A DNA stretch of 13,132 nt from Chloroflexota bacterium (GTDB taxonomy: Bacteria; Chloroflexota; Limnocylindria; Limnocylindrales; CSP1-4), in assembly GCA_027457005.1 (NCBI GenBank), contig DAIDTV010000016.1, positions 1 through 13,132 on the forward strand. Direction: 5' to 3'. Numbering within the stretch: the stretch's first letter is position 1; every line of letters begins with the position of its first letter. The translations under genes were made by a program, and so were the position numbers. Positions 1 to 8,598 of the stretch are shown here, piece by piece. Under the pieces are notes generated by a model. The model made no database searches and was not told where the DNA came from. It saw only the letters and a program-made list of their open reading frames with translations.

Positions 1-856
1 GCATGGCGATGAGGAAGGCAAGCAGCGGGCTGCCCACGCTCGGCACGGCAAGGCCGAGCACGAAGGCGCCGAACGGACCGAGCGCCGGCACCTCGATGCG
101 GATCAGCATGACCGCCATCAGGACGACTACCTGGAGCGTCGCGAAGATCCCGAAGCCGACCGTGTAGCCAAGCACGATCTCGCCCTTCGTGACGGGCGTC
201 GCCAGGAGTCGCTCGAGCGTTCCTCCGATGCGCTCCAGGAGGAAGCTGATCCCGGTCAGGATGAACACGAGGAAATACGCGAAGAACCCGATGAAGAACG
301 GCGACAGCGCATCGAACGTGTCGGAGCCGGGCGAGCCGAACACCGTCTCGTGCTCGATCGTCGGGAGGCCGGGAGAGCCGGGGACGATCGACGAGACGGC
401 CCGGGCGAGCAGCTGCTGGACCTGCGCGACCTGCCCGCCCTCCACGGGTGCGTTCGCGCCCTGCGTGATCACGATGAGGCGCACCCCGTGCCCCGACGCG
501 AGCCCGCCGGCGACGTCCGACGGGATCACCAGCACGACGTCCAGCCGGTCGTTGGCAAGTTCCGACCGGGCCGTCGATTCCGGGATCGTCGAGGACGGCA
601 GCGCCACGGCGGAGCCGGACCCGGCCTGGCCGGCCGCTCCCGAGACCAGCAGCGCGTAGGCGATGCGCTGACCCACGGGACCCGCCTGGTTGACGATGCC
701 CAGCCGGACGGCAGCCGTCTGCTGGTCGCGCAGGACCCAGCCCAGCAACGCCGAGATCACGATCGGGACCACGAAGATGAGCGCCAGCGTCCGCCGGTCG
801 CGCCGGAACTGGGCGACGATGCGGCGGACCACGGCCACGACGCGGCGCCGGCTCAC
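1..856 (-). CDS. ABC-2 type transporter permease (3' end outside window)
   Basis: Membrane subunit of an ABC exporter, expected to form the translocation path for the ATPase encoded just upstream. 285 codons are visible, in frame to the window edge; the remaining membrane helices are cut off. Residues 24-42 form a first membrane helix after a basic N-terminus. Residues 43 to about 183 are a hydrophilic, presumably extracytoplasmic domain. A second helix lies at about 187-206, then the ABC-2 coupling stretch LERIGGTLERLLATPVTKGE (207-226), then further helices from 227. This is the one-helix, large-loop, helix-cluster layout of the ABC2_membrane_3 type. The GTG start overlaps the ATPase stop as GTGA and has a strong Shine-Dalgarno (GGGGAGG, six bases upstream), so the two genes are translationally coupled. 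The substrate cannot be inferred; export of a drug, peptide or lipid is typical of such pairs. The family call is secure. Confidence 0.88.
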   Translation of the reverse strand, partial: MSRRRVVAVVRRIVAQFRRDRRTLALIFVVPIVISALLGWVLRDQQTAAVRLGIVNQAGPVGQRIAYALLVSGAAGQAGSGSAVALPSSTIPESTARSELANDRLDVVLVIPSDVAGGLASGHGVRLIVITQGANAPVEGGQVAQVQQLLARAVSSIVPGSPGLPTIEHETVFGSPGSDTFDALSPFFIGFFAYFLVFILTGISFLLERIGGTLERLLATPVTKGEIVLGYTVGFGIFATLQVVVLMAVMLIRIEVPALGPFGAFVLGLAVPSVGSPLLAFLIAM

Positions 857-1725
857 GCCGCGCCTCCCCTGTCCACGTTCGGTTGCGCATCGTCGCCGCC
901 GTCCCCGGAGAAGCGCAGGAACGCCTCCTCGAGGTTCTGGGACCCGGCGCGCTGCCGGAGCTCCGCGCTCGTCCCGCGGGCAAAGATGCGCCCGGCAAGG
1001 ATGAACAGCAGCTCGTCGCAGCGATCCGCCTCGTCCATGACGTGGCTCGTCACGAGCAGCGTGGCACCCGCCGCGGCGAGGGCACGGAAATGCCGCCAGA
1101 ACTGCACCCGCAGCGCCGGGTCGATCCCCACCGTGGGCTCGTCGAGCACCAGGACCGGCGGGCGGTGGACGAGCGCGCAGGCGAGCGAGAGACGCCGGCG
1201 CATCCCTCCCGACAGCTGGAGCGCGGGCGTGCCGAGCCGGTCGGCCAGCTCGACGACCCGGAGCGTCTCGACCAGCCGGGCCCGGTCGAACGACCCGTAG
1301 AGGCCGGCGAAGAAGCGGACGTTCTCCCACACCGACAGCTCCGGGTAGATCCCGTCCGCCTGCGTCATGTACCCCACGCGGGCAAGCATCTCCCGCGAAG
1401 GCACCCGATGCCCGAGCAGCCGGGCCTCGCCGGCGGAGGGCCGCGCGAGCCCGACCAGCAGCCTGATCAGGGTGGTCTTGCCGGACCCGTTGGGGCCCAG
1501 GAGGCCGTAGATACGCCCGGGCCGGAGGGAGATGTCGACGCCGTCCACGGCGCGGATCGGCCCGAACGTCTTGACGAGGCCGCGCCCCTCGAGCGCCGGG
1601 ACGCCGTCCTGTCGCTCCGGGCCGGAAGTGGGGGACGCCCCCGGCGAGGGGGATGCCCCGGCTGGACTGCCGGCGACCGGCTCGGACCGCTGGTCCTCCA
1701 GGTCTGTGCGTCGCGTCTCGGCCAT
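853..1725 (-). CDS. ABC transporter ATP-binding protein
   Basis: Cytoplasmic ATPase that powers the adjoining ABC-2 permease. With this start it is 290 residues: Walker A GPNGSGKTT at 77-85, Q-loop Gln122, signature LSGGM at 171-175, Walker B VLVLDEP at 191-197 and switch His228, all intact. It resembles the DrrA/CcmA-type ATPases of multidrug and antibiotic exporters, with a usual-length nucleotide-binding domain. The first 40-odd residues are a Pro/Ser/Gly-rich linker not shared with the family. I chose the ATG at 1725 because GGGAAGG lies just upstream. An in-frame ATG at 1800 would add 25 Gly-rich residues, has no convincing ribosome site and shows weaker third-position GC. The gene is first in its operon and diverges from a TetR-type regulator, which probably represses it through the operator at 1832-1849. 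Confidence 0.93.
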   Translation of the reverse strand: MAETRRTDLEDQRSEPVAGSPAGASPSPGASPTSGPERQDGVPALEGRGLVKTFGPIRAVDGVDISLRPGRIYGLLGPNGSGKTTLIRLLVGLARPSAGEARLLGHRVPSREMLARVGYMTQADGIYPELSVWENVRFFAGLYGSFDRARLVETLRVVELADRLGTPALQLSGGMRRRLSLACALVHRPPVLVLDEPTVGIDPALRVQFWRHFRALAAAGATLLVTSHVMDEADRCDELLFILAGRIFARGTSAELRQRAGSQNLEEAFLRFSGDGGDDAQPNVDRGGAA

Positions 1726-1823
1726 GCCGCCTTCCCGATCGTGTCGCGCGCCGTCCGTCCCCGCCGGCCCGCTGCCTCCCCGGCCTGCGCCGGTTCCCAT
1801 GGCTGTCGCCCGTCTCTCTTGAC

Positions 1824-1852
1824 GTTACAGTACATACTCCATGGTATGTCAA
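1824..1852 (-). promoter_or_regulatory. Predicted promoter of the ABC exporter operon
   Basis: Read on the minus strand, a perfect TTGACA -35 (1852-1847) is followed after exactly 17 bp by TGTAAC (1829-1824), which matches the -10 consensus at four of six positions. Transcription would begin near 1817, giving a leader of about 92 bases to the preferred ATG at 1725. An inverted repeat occupies the spacer between the two boxes, so a bound repressor would block polymerase directly. This is a sequence prediction only. Confidence 0.62.
1832..1849. promoter_or_regulatory. Predicted TetR operator (inverted repeat)
   Basis: The repeat ACATAC - six bases (TCCATG) - GTATGT is perfect in its arms, and the central CCATGG is itself palindromic. 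Its AT-rich arms stand out in GC-rich surroundings. It sits inside the spacer of the exporter promoter and also covers the regulator's ATG (1846-1848), a position from which one protein could shut off both genes. Outer TTGAC (1819-1823) and GTCAA (1848-1852) add a wider, imperfectly spaced dyad. Assignment to the adjacent TetR protein rests on position. Confidence 0.6.
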
Positions 1853-2679
1853 GTGCAGTCAGACCCGGGCTGCCGAACGCCGTCACGACGCGCGAGCGGA
1901 TCCTCCGCGCCGCCGCCGACGAGGCGGCGGCCTCCGGCAGGCTGTCGGTCAACGAGATCGCACGACGGGCGGGCGTGTCCCGGCAGGCGATCCACTACCA
2001 CTTCCGCGGCCTGGCCGGAGTGCGAGCCGCGCTCGAGGCCGCGGGCACCGCGCCCCCCGCCTCCGTGCCGGACACACGGGACCGCATCCTCGACGCCGCC
2101 CAGCGTGTCCTGTCGCGGCCGTGGACGCGCGCCGGGATCGACGAGATCGCGGCCGAGGCGGGCGTCACGAAGGGGGCCGTGTACCACCATTTCGGCGAGC
2201 GGTCGGCGCTGCTCCGCGCGGTCGCCGAACGGGTGGCTCCCACCGAGATCGAGTTCGCACTGCTGGCGGAGACGGACGGGCTGTCGGACCGGGACGCGCT
2301 CGCGGTGCTCCTCCGGACCTACCACCGCGCGGTCGCGGCGCGCGCGGACCTCGTGAGGAACCTCGTGATCGCCAGCCGCGACGATCCCGAGCTGGTCGAG
2401 GTGATGGCGGGCGCCATGATCACCCGCCTGGCCCCGACGCTGCTCGGCTGGTACGGCCGGCGGGCAGCATTGGGGGCGTTCCGGGACGTTCCCCCGTCAC
2501 TCGTCTTCCAGGCGCTGTTCGGGCCGGTGTTCGCCCAGATCGTGTTCGGCCCGTTCCTCGACCAGGTGCTGGCGCGCGTCGGCGGGCGACCGGCGGCCGA
2601 GGCCGCCGACGCGTATGCAGAGCTGCTGCTCCTCGGGCTGTCCACGTCGACGCCCACCGGTAGGCCGACGCAGGCTTGA
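1846..2679 (+). CDS. TetR-family regulator with two tandem HTH domains
   Basis: A 277-residue DNA-binding repressor, probably controlling the divergent ABC exporter and itself. The first TetR_N domain spans about residues 15-63 (TRERIL..., recognition region VSRQAIHYHF at 44-53). The second spans about 77-127 (TRDRIL..., VTKGAVYHHF at 107-116). Both keep the canonical helix-turn-helix and Y-x-H-F ending. Residues 128-277 form one helical ligand-binding/dimerisation domain. Ordinary TetR proteins have a single HTH and about 190-220 residues, so the extra length is the duplicated N-terminus. The ATG at 1846 is the only ATG close before the first HTH. It has no Shine-Dalgarno sequence, so translation may be leaderless, with CATACT at 1833-1838 as a possible -10; a TTG at 1819 is an alternative start. 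The effector is unknown. The family is certain; the regulatory target is inferred. Confidence 0.9.
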   Translation: MSSAVRPGLPNAVTTRERILRAAADEAAASGRLSVNEIARRAGVSRQAIHYHFRGLAGVRAALEAAGTAPPASVPDTRDRILDAAQRVLSRPWTRAGIDEIAAEAGVTKGAVYHHFGERSALLRAVAERVAPTEIEFALLAETDGLSDRDALAVLLRTYHRAVAARADLVRNLVIASRDDPELVEVMAGAMITRLAPTLLGWYGRRAALGAFRDVPPSLVFQALFGPVFAQIVFGPFLDQVLARVGGRPAAEAADAYAELLLLGLSTSTPTGRPTQA

Positions 2680-2720
2680 CCGGCGTCGGTCTCGTCGCAA
2701 CCGCACCGACCTGCAGGCGC

Positions 2721-2745
2721 GGCCGGCGCGAATCAAGTGCCGGCC
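2721..2745. terminator. Hairpin between convergent TetR and dnaK genes
   Basis: GGCCGGCGC (2721-2729) pairs with GTGCCGGCC (2737-2745) over nine base pairs including one G-U, with a seven-base loop. It lies in the 90-bp gap between the two stop codons, where it could end transcription from either side. Neither strand has a T-run after the stem, so it is a terminator-like hairpin rather than a textbook intrinsic terminator. Confidence 0.45.
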
Positions 2746-2769
2746 CGAGCGCGCGACCGGACCCCGGCC

Positions 2770-4698
<1,929 letters not shown>

Positions 4699-4701
4699 GG
4701 G

Positions 4702-5343
4702 TCAGTGCTCTCCTCCGGGCCTTTCCTGCCCGCCAGCGTTGTTGGCGACGGCCACCAGGGCGGGACGCAACACGCGATCCCGCAACCGGTAGCCCCGCTG
4801 CAGCTCCGCGATGACGGTCCCATCGGGAGCCTCGTCGGTATCCTGGTGCACGACGGCCTCGTGCTCGTGCGGGTCGAACGGCTTCCCGAGCGATTCGATC
4901 GGGGTGAGGCCCTCGGACTCGAGCAGGGCACGCAGCTTGCGCTCGACCAGCCACACGCCCTCGACCCACCCGGCCTGCTCGGGCGCCTCCGGCATGGCTT
5001 CCAGCGCCCGGTCGAAGTCGTCGACGACGGTCAGCAGCTTGCGAATGAGCGACTCGCTGGCCAGCCCGAGGGTGGCCTCACGCTCCTGCTCGCTGCGGCG
5101 CCGGTAGTTCTGGAAGTCGGCCGCGCTGCGCTGCCAGGCGGCCCGCAGCTCCCCCGCCTCCTGGCGTGCCGCCTCCAGCTCGGTTCGAAGCGCCTCGAGC
5201 TCGGCCATGGAGGCGGCGGGCGCGGCCTGCTGGCCGGTCTCCGTCTCCGGCCCTGTCGGGGCAGGGCCCTCGCCGCCGTTGGCGCGGGGCGTGCCCGGTA
5301 CGTGGATGCGGCGCCGTGCGCCGTCGTGATGTCGTTCGGTCAT
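4702..5343 (-). CDS. grpE: Nucleotide exchange factor GrpE
   Basis: Cofactor that releases ADP from DnaK and so resets the Hsp70 cycle; it acts as a dimer in the cytoplasm. Of 213 residues, about the first 45 are a disordered, charged, Pro/Gly-rich leader. Residues 46-100 form the long dimerising helix (AELEALRTELEAARQEAGEL, then AADFQNYRRRSEQER). The C-terminal beta domain carries FDPHEHEAV (156-164) and the family signature RGYRLRDRVLRPALVAVA (183-200). Length is normal. The ATG overlaps the hrcA stop by four bases (ATGA) and has little Shine-Dalgarno of its own, so translation is probably coupled to hrcA. Stress induction is expected through the CIRCE element upstream of hrcA. Confidence 0.97.
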   Translation of the reverse strand: MTERHHDGARRRIHVPGTPRANGGEGPAPTGPETETGQQAAPAASMAELEALRTELEAARQEAGELRAAWQRSAADFQNYRRRSEQEREATLGLASESLIRKLLTVVDDFDRALEAMPEAPEQAGWVEGVWLVERKLRALLESEGLTPIESLGKPFDPHEHEAVVHQDTDEAPDGTVIAELQRGYRLRDRVLRPALVAVANNAGGQERPGGEH

Positions 5344-6407
5344 GCGTAGAAGTGATCCACCAGCTCGTTCATGAGTCCACTTACGTAGCGCACGCTGCTG
5401 ATCGCGTGCGGATAGGGCATGCGCGTCGGCCCGAGGACGCCGATCAGGCCAACCGCGCGCCCGGGGCGCCCGTACGAGGCGACCACGAGACTGACATCGC
5501 GCATCTCCTCGACCTCGTTCTCGCTGCCGATGAAGACCTGGACGTCGCTCCGCGTGGCGACCCGGTTGACGAGCCGGCGCAGGTACTCGCGATCCTGCAG
5601 CGCGCCGAACACCCGCCGGACCTTCTCGGACTCCGAGAACTCCGGGGCCGCCAGCACGTTCAGCAGCCCCTCGCTCACCAGGTCCTCGACCGAAGCCGCG
5701 TCGAACTCCTGCATTACCCTCAGCGCCCGCGACGCAGCCTGTTGCACCAGGCGCTGCTGGGGCGTCTCACCGGGCAGGCCGGTCACCGCCGTCTCGACCT
5801 GCCGGGTGGTCTTCCCCGCCAGCGTCTCGTTGAGGCGCCGCGCCGCGTGGTCGAGGTCGGCCTGCTCGACATGTTCGCCGAGCTGGAGCAGGCATTGCTT
5901 GACCGGCCCCTCGGCCAGCACCAGGACGAGCGCCGCGATCCGGTCGCCGCTCTCTACCAGGTCCACGCGGCGCAGCCGTGCCGTCGCCGGCTTGGCCGGC
6001 GTGGCGAGCCCGGCCTCCCGGGTGACCGCCGCGAGCGTCGCGGCCGCGAGGCGGAACCATTGCTCGGAGGTGAACTCCACCTGGCCGAACTGGTGCCGGA
6101 TCATCAACTGCTCGACCGGCGCGAGGTTCACGGCGTCCTCGATGGATGCCACGTACAGCCGGTAGCCGGCGTCGGTCGGGGTCCGGCCGGCGCTGGTGTG
6201 TGGCTGCGAGAGGTACCCGGCGTGCTCCAGCTCGGCAATGATGTTGCGCACGGTCGCCGAGCTGACGCCCAGGCCGTAGCGCTCCACGAGCGCGTGGCTG
6301 CCGACGGGTGTCGCCGTCACGACGTATTCCTCGATGATGGACCGCAGGATCGCCTGCGCTCGTGCGTCGAGCGGTCCGGGCTCGCGGTCCTTTCGGCGCG
6401 CCACCAC
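5340..6407 (-). CDS. hrcA: Heat-inducible transcription repressor HrcA
   Basis: Repressor that binds CIRCE and holds down chaperone genes until heat or misfolded protein titrates the chaperones it needs for folding (established for the family in Bacillus, where GroEL is the modulator). It has 355 residues. An N-terminal winged helix-turn-helix covers about 12-75 (ATPVGSHALVERYGLGVSSA, then TVRNIIAELEHAGYL). The diagnostic HTSAGRTPTDAGYRLYV follows at 70-86, then GAF-like dimerisation segments and the conserved C-terminal GPTRMPYPHAISSVRYVS region. The start is GTG at 6407, preceded by GAGGGA; a second GTG follows directly. It leads the hrcA-grpE-dnaK operon and has a perfect CIRCE 44 bases upstream, so it should repress itself. 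Confidence 0.97.
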   Translation of the reverse strand: MVARRKDREPGPLDARAQAILRSIIEEYVVTATPVGSHALVERYGLGVSSATVRNIIAELEHAGYLSQPHTSAGRTPTDAGYRLYVASIEDAVNLAPVEQLMIRHQFGQVEFTSEQWFRLAAATLAAVTREAGLATPAKPATARLRRVDLVESGDRIAALVLVLAEGPVKQCLLQLGEHVEQADLDHAARRLNETLAGKTTRQVETAVTGLPGETPQQRLVQQAASRALRVMQEFDAASVEDLVSEGLLNVLAAPEFSESEKVRRVFGALQDREYLRRLVNRVATRSDVQVFIGSENEVEEMRDVSLVVASYGRPGRAVGLIGVLGPTRMPYPHAISSVRYVSGLMNELVDHFYA

Positions 6408-6450
6408 GTGTCCCTCGTCAAGCGGCCGGTGGACGGCCCGGCCTGGTCCG

Positions 6451-6477
6451 TTAGCACTCTCTGGTCGCGAGTGCTAA
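6451..6477. promoter_or_regulatory. CIRCE operator (HrcA binding site)
   Basis: TTAGCACTC, nine bases, GAGTGCTAA: an exact match to the CIRCE consensus, with both arms perfect. It starts immediately after the predicted transcription start of the hrcA operon, the classical position for HrcA repression. It is the only CIRCE copy in the window, so lepA, hemW and rpsT show no sign of direct HrcA control. Confidence 0.97.
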
Positions 6478-6485
6478 CGCGGGCG

Positions 6486-6515
6486 ATGGTACCAAGCGCG
6501 GGCGGCGGGTGTCAA
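6486..6515 (-). promoter_or_regulatory. Predicted sigma-70-type promoter of hrcA-grpE-dnaK
   Basis: On the minus strand, TTGACA (6515-6510) is a perfect -35. TACCAT (6491-6486) matches the -10 at four of six positions, with an 18-bp spacer. Transcription would begin near 6479, one or two bases before CIRCE. The -35 overlaps the hemW stop codon, so the heat-shock promoter is embedded in the end of the upstream gene. A vegetative-type promoter plus CIRCE implies control by repression rather than by an alternative sigma factor. Confidence 0.72.
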
Positions 6516-7831
6516 TGGCGGGCAATTCGCGCGAGGACCTCGTTGGAGAGAAGCCGCCCGCGCAGTGACAGCCGGATACGGCCGCCGTCGCGGTCCTCCG
6601 CGAGCCCGTGGCCGCGCGCCCAGTCCAGCGCCGCCGCGACCGCGGGCCGCGCGGCGATCTCCGGGCCGATTCCCTCGGCGAGCCGGAGGCCCAGCATCGC
6701 CTCCTCGACCGCGAACGTCTCGGCGTCCAACCGCTCCTCGCCGCCCGGTGGGAGCCGTGGCAGCGGCCCGCTCGCCGCAGCGGCGCCGGGCGGCCCCGCC
6801 GGCAGCAGCGCGGCGAGGTAGCCGTCCAGCCGGGCCGCGTTCCAGCGGCGCCGCGAGCGACCGTCGAAGGCGTGGGCGCCCGGGCCGAGCGCTTCATAGG
6901 GCTCGTGGCGCCAGTAGGCCAGGTTGTGCCGGCTCTCGTGTCCCGGTTGCGCCCAGTTCGACAGCTCGTACCACCGCAGTCCGTACCGGGCCAGCAGCTC
7001 GTCCGCGAGTGCGTACAGGTCCGCGGCCCGGTCGTCGTCCTGCCCGGCGCGGGCCCGCTCCCTCCATGCGCGCGCGCCGGGCCGGGTGGGCAGGTGGTCG
7101 CCGAGCGGGCCCGTGAGCCCCTCGGCGTCGGGATCGTCGAGCGTCAGTGCGTAGGCCGAGACGTGGTCGACGCCGGCGTCCAGCAACACCTCGAGCGTGT
7201 GCCGCCACGTGGCCTCCGTCTGGCCGGGCACGTCGTACAGGACGTCGACGCTGATCGAGCCGATTCCCGCCCGGCGCGCCTCGGCGACGGCGGCGAGGAC
7301 GTCACCGGGAGCGTGCCGGCGGCCCAGCCGCCGCAGCTCCGATGCCTCCATGCTCTGGGCCCCGAGGCTCAGCCGCGTGACGCCCGCGGCGGCGAACCCG
7401 GCGAGGTCACCCCGTTCATCGGGGCCCGGGTTGGCCTCGATGGTCACCTCGGCGCCGTCCTCGATCCCGTGCCGGTCCCGGACGTGGTCGAGCAGGCGGG
7501 CAACGTCGGCCGCGGGCAGCAGCGACGGCGTGCCGCCGCCGAGGTAGACGCTGCGCAGCGGCCGTCGCGCCGTGCCGGACGCGTCGAGCGCATCGGCGCG
7601 CAGGTCCAGCTCCGCGGCGAGCGCGGCGAGGTAGTCATCGACGCGCGACCCGGGACCGCGGGCGGATCGCCCCGCGTAGACGACGAAGTCGCAGTAGGGG
7701 CAGAGCGACACGCAGAAGGGGACGTGCACGTAGAGGGCGACCGGCGGACGCGGGGAACGGACCTCAGCGTGGCCGGAGGCAGCCGGCGGGAGCGCACGAG
7801 CGGGGCGGCGCGTTCCGCCGGGATCGGGCAC
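6512..7831 (-). CDS. hemW: Radical SAM haem chaperone HemW (HemN-like)
   Basis: Radical SAM protein of the HemW group, once annotated as oxygen-independent coproporphyrinogen III oxidase. Characterised members bind haem and deliver it to respiratory proteins. It has 439 residues. The cluster motif is CVSLCPYCDF (Cys40, Cys44, Cys47); Phe49 stands where true HemN has a fourth cysteine, which favours HemW. GGGTPS (98-103) contributes to SAM binding, and RHNLAYWRHEPYEALGPGAH carries the HN-x-x-YW signature of HemW. The first 30 residues are a non-conserved, Pro/Ala-rich extension. The GTG start at 7831 lies 12 bases after the preceding stop, with only a weak GGGGA site, so a start nearer residue 30 is possible. 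It is co-oriented with lepA upstream, and the hrcA promoter lies across its stop. Confidence 0.93.
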   Translation of the reverse strand: MPDPGGTRRPARALPPAASGHAEVRSPRPPVALYVHVPFCVSLCPYCDFVVYAGRSARGPGSRVDDYLAALAAELDLRADALDASGTARRPLRSVYLGGGTPSLLPAADVARLLDHVRDRHGIEDGAEVTIEANPGPDERGDLAGFAAAGVTRLSLGAQSMEASELRRLGRRHAPGDVLAAVAEARRAGIGSISVDVLYDVPGQTEATWRHTLEVLLDAGVDHVSAYALTLDDPDAEGLTGPLGDHLPTRPGARAWRERARAGQDDDRAADLYALADELLARYGLRWYELSNWAQPGHESRHNLAYWRHEPYEALGPGAHAFDGRSRRRWNAARLDGYLAALLPAGPPGAAAASGPLPRLPPGGEERLDAETFAVEEAMLGLRLAEGIGPEIAARPAVAAALDWARGHGLAEDRDGGRIRLSLRGRLLSNEVLARIARH

Positions 7832-7843
7832 GTGGTCCCCGGT

Positions 7844-8566
7844 TCAGGCGAACCGGCGCGGCACGATGGGCGGCAGGGCACCCTCCACGTCGAGCGCGGC
7901 GAAGCGGATCACGGCGTGCGCCACGAGCGGCGCCGCGACCCCGCCGGTGGCGACGGCCAGGACCCCGGTCAGCGCGCCCAGGGCGAGCGCCTCAGCAAGG
8001 AGCCCGAGCGTCACGGCGTACCGGCCCAGGCGGGTCTCGATCCCGTACACGACCAGCTGGACCAGGAAGGCGATCCAGACGGGCAGCCCGGCCAGGAGCA
8101 GGAGCCCTAGGAGCACGCCCCTAAACGTCAGCTCGTCGACGATCGCCGTCGCCACCGCGTCGAAGGCATGCCTCGGAGCGACGGCCCGCGGGTTCAGGCG
8201 GGGCGGCCAGCCGGGCGACCGGATGGCGGCCAGCCCGAGCACGGCACCGATGCCCACCGCGGAGCCGAGAACGATCCAGACGATGGTGGCGGACGAGAGG
8301 AGCGTGGACGCCCCGAGCCCGATCGCCCCGCGGCCCGCCGGCAGGAGCAGCGCGACGCCGGCCGTGAGCACGATCGCCAGGCCCGGCCAGGCGGTCCGGA
8401 CCGCGAGGTCGCCGATCGACACGCCGGGCGGCTCCTCGTCGTAGGCGGAGGGCTCCATGTCGTACTCGGCGCCCGAGAACCGGGGCGCATCCAGGCGGAG
8501 CAGGAGCAGCAGGCCGGCAAGCGCGATCGCCATCAGCGTCCGAAGCTCGTCGAGCGGCACGGGCAT
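7844..8566 (-). CDS. CPBP/CAAX-protease-like membrane protein, motifs degenerate
   Basis: A 240-residue integral membrane protein with helices at about 10-25, 62-77, 92-114, 150-173, 184-206 and 209-224, and an acidic loop at 34-49. The stretch IVDELTFRGVLLGL (142-155) resembles motif 1 of the CPBP (Abi/CAAX) intramembrane protease family, usually EExxxR; here the first Glu is Asp144, with Glu145 and Arg149 kept. His217 in APLVAHAVIR resembles the late His motif, but the usual following Asn/Asp is absent. I see no clear FxxxH motif in 164-176. It may therefore be a CPBP relative with altered or lost activity. The ATG at 8566 has a strong GGAGG site. It lies between lepA (32-bp gap) and hemW (12-bp gap), so it is probably co-transcribed with both. 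Membrane location is solid; family membership is moderate; function is unknown. Confidence 0.75.
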   Translation of the reverse strand: MPVPLDELRTLMAIALAGLLLLLRLDAPRFSGAEYDMEPSAYDEEPPGVSIGDLAVRTAWPGLAIVLTAGVALLLPAGRGAIGLGASTLLSSATIVWIVLGSAVGIGAVLGLAAIRSPGWPPRLNPRAVAPRHAFDAVATAIVDELTFRGVLLGLLLLAGLPVWIAFLVQLVVYGIETRLGRYAVTLGLLAEALALGALTGVLAVATGGVAAPLVAHAVIRFAALDVEGALPPIVPRRFA

Positions 8567-8598
8567 GGATCGCCTCCGAGTCCTCTCGCCCCGGCCCC

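Noticed and set aside
1726..1800. Start of the ABC ATPase at the ATG at 1800
   Set aside because: There is no good ribosome site, the extra residues are Gly/Arg low complexity, and third-position GC is lower than in the rest of the gene. It remains possible.
883..1845. Upstream in-frame extension of the TetR gene, which would make a roughly 598-residue protein
   Set aside because: This part is antisense to the ABC ATPase and crosses its promoter. The family-like sequence begins only after the ATG at 1846.
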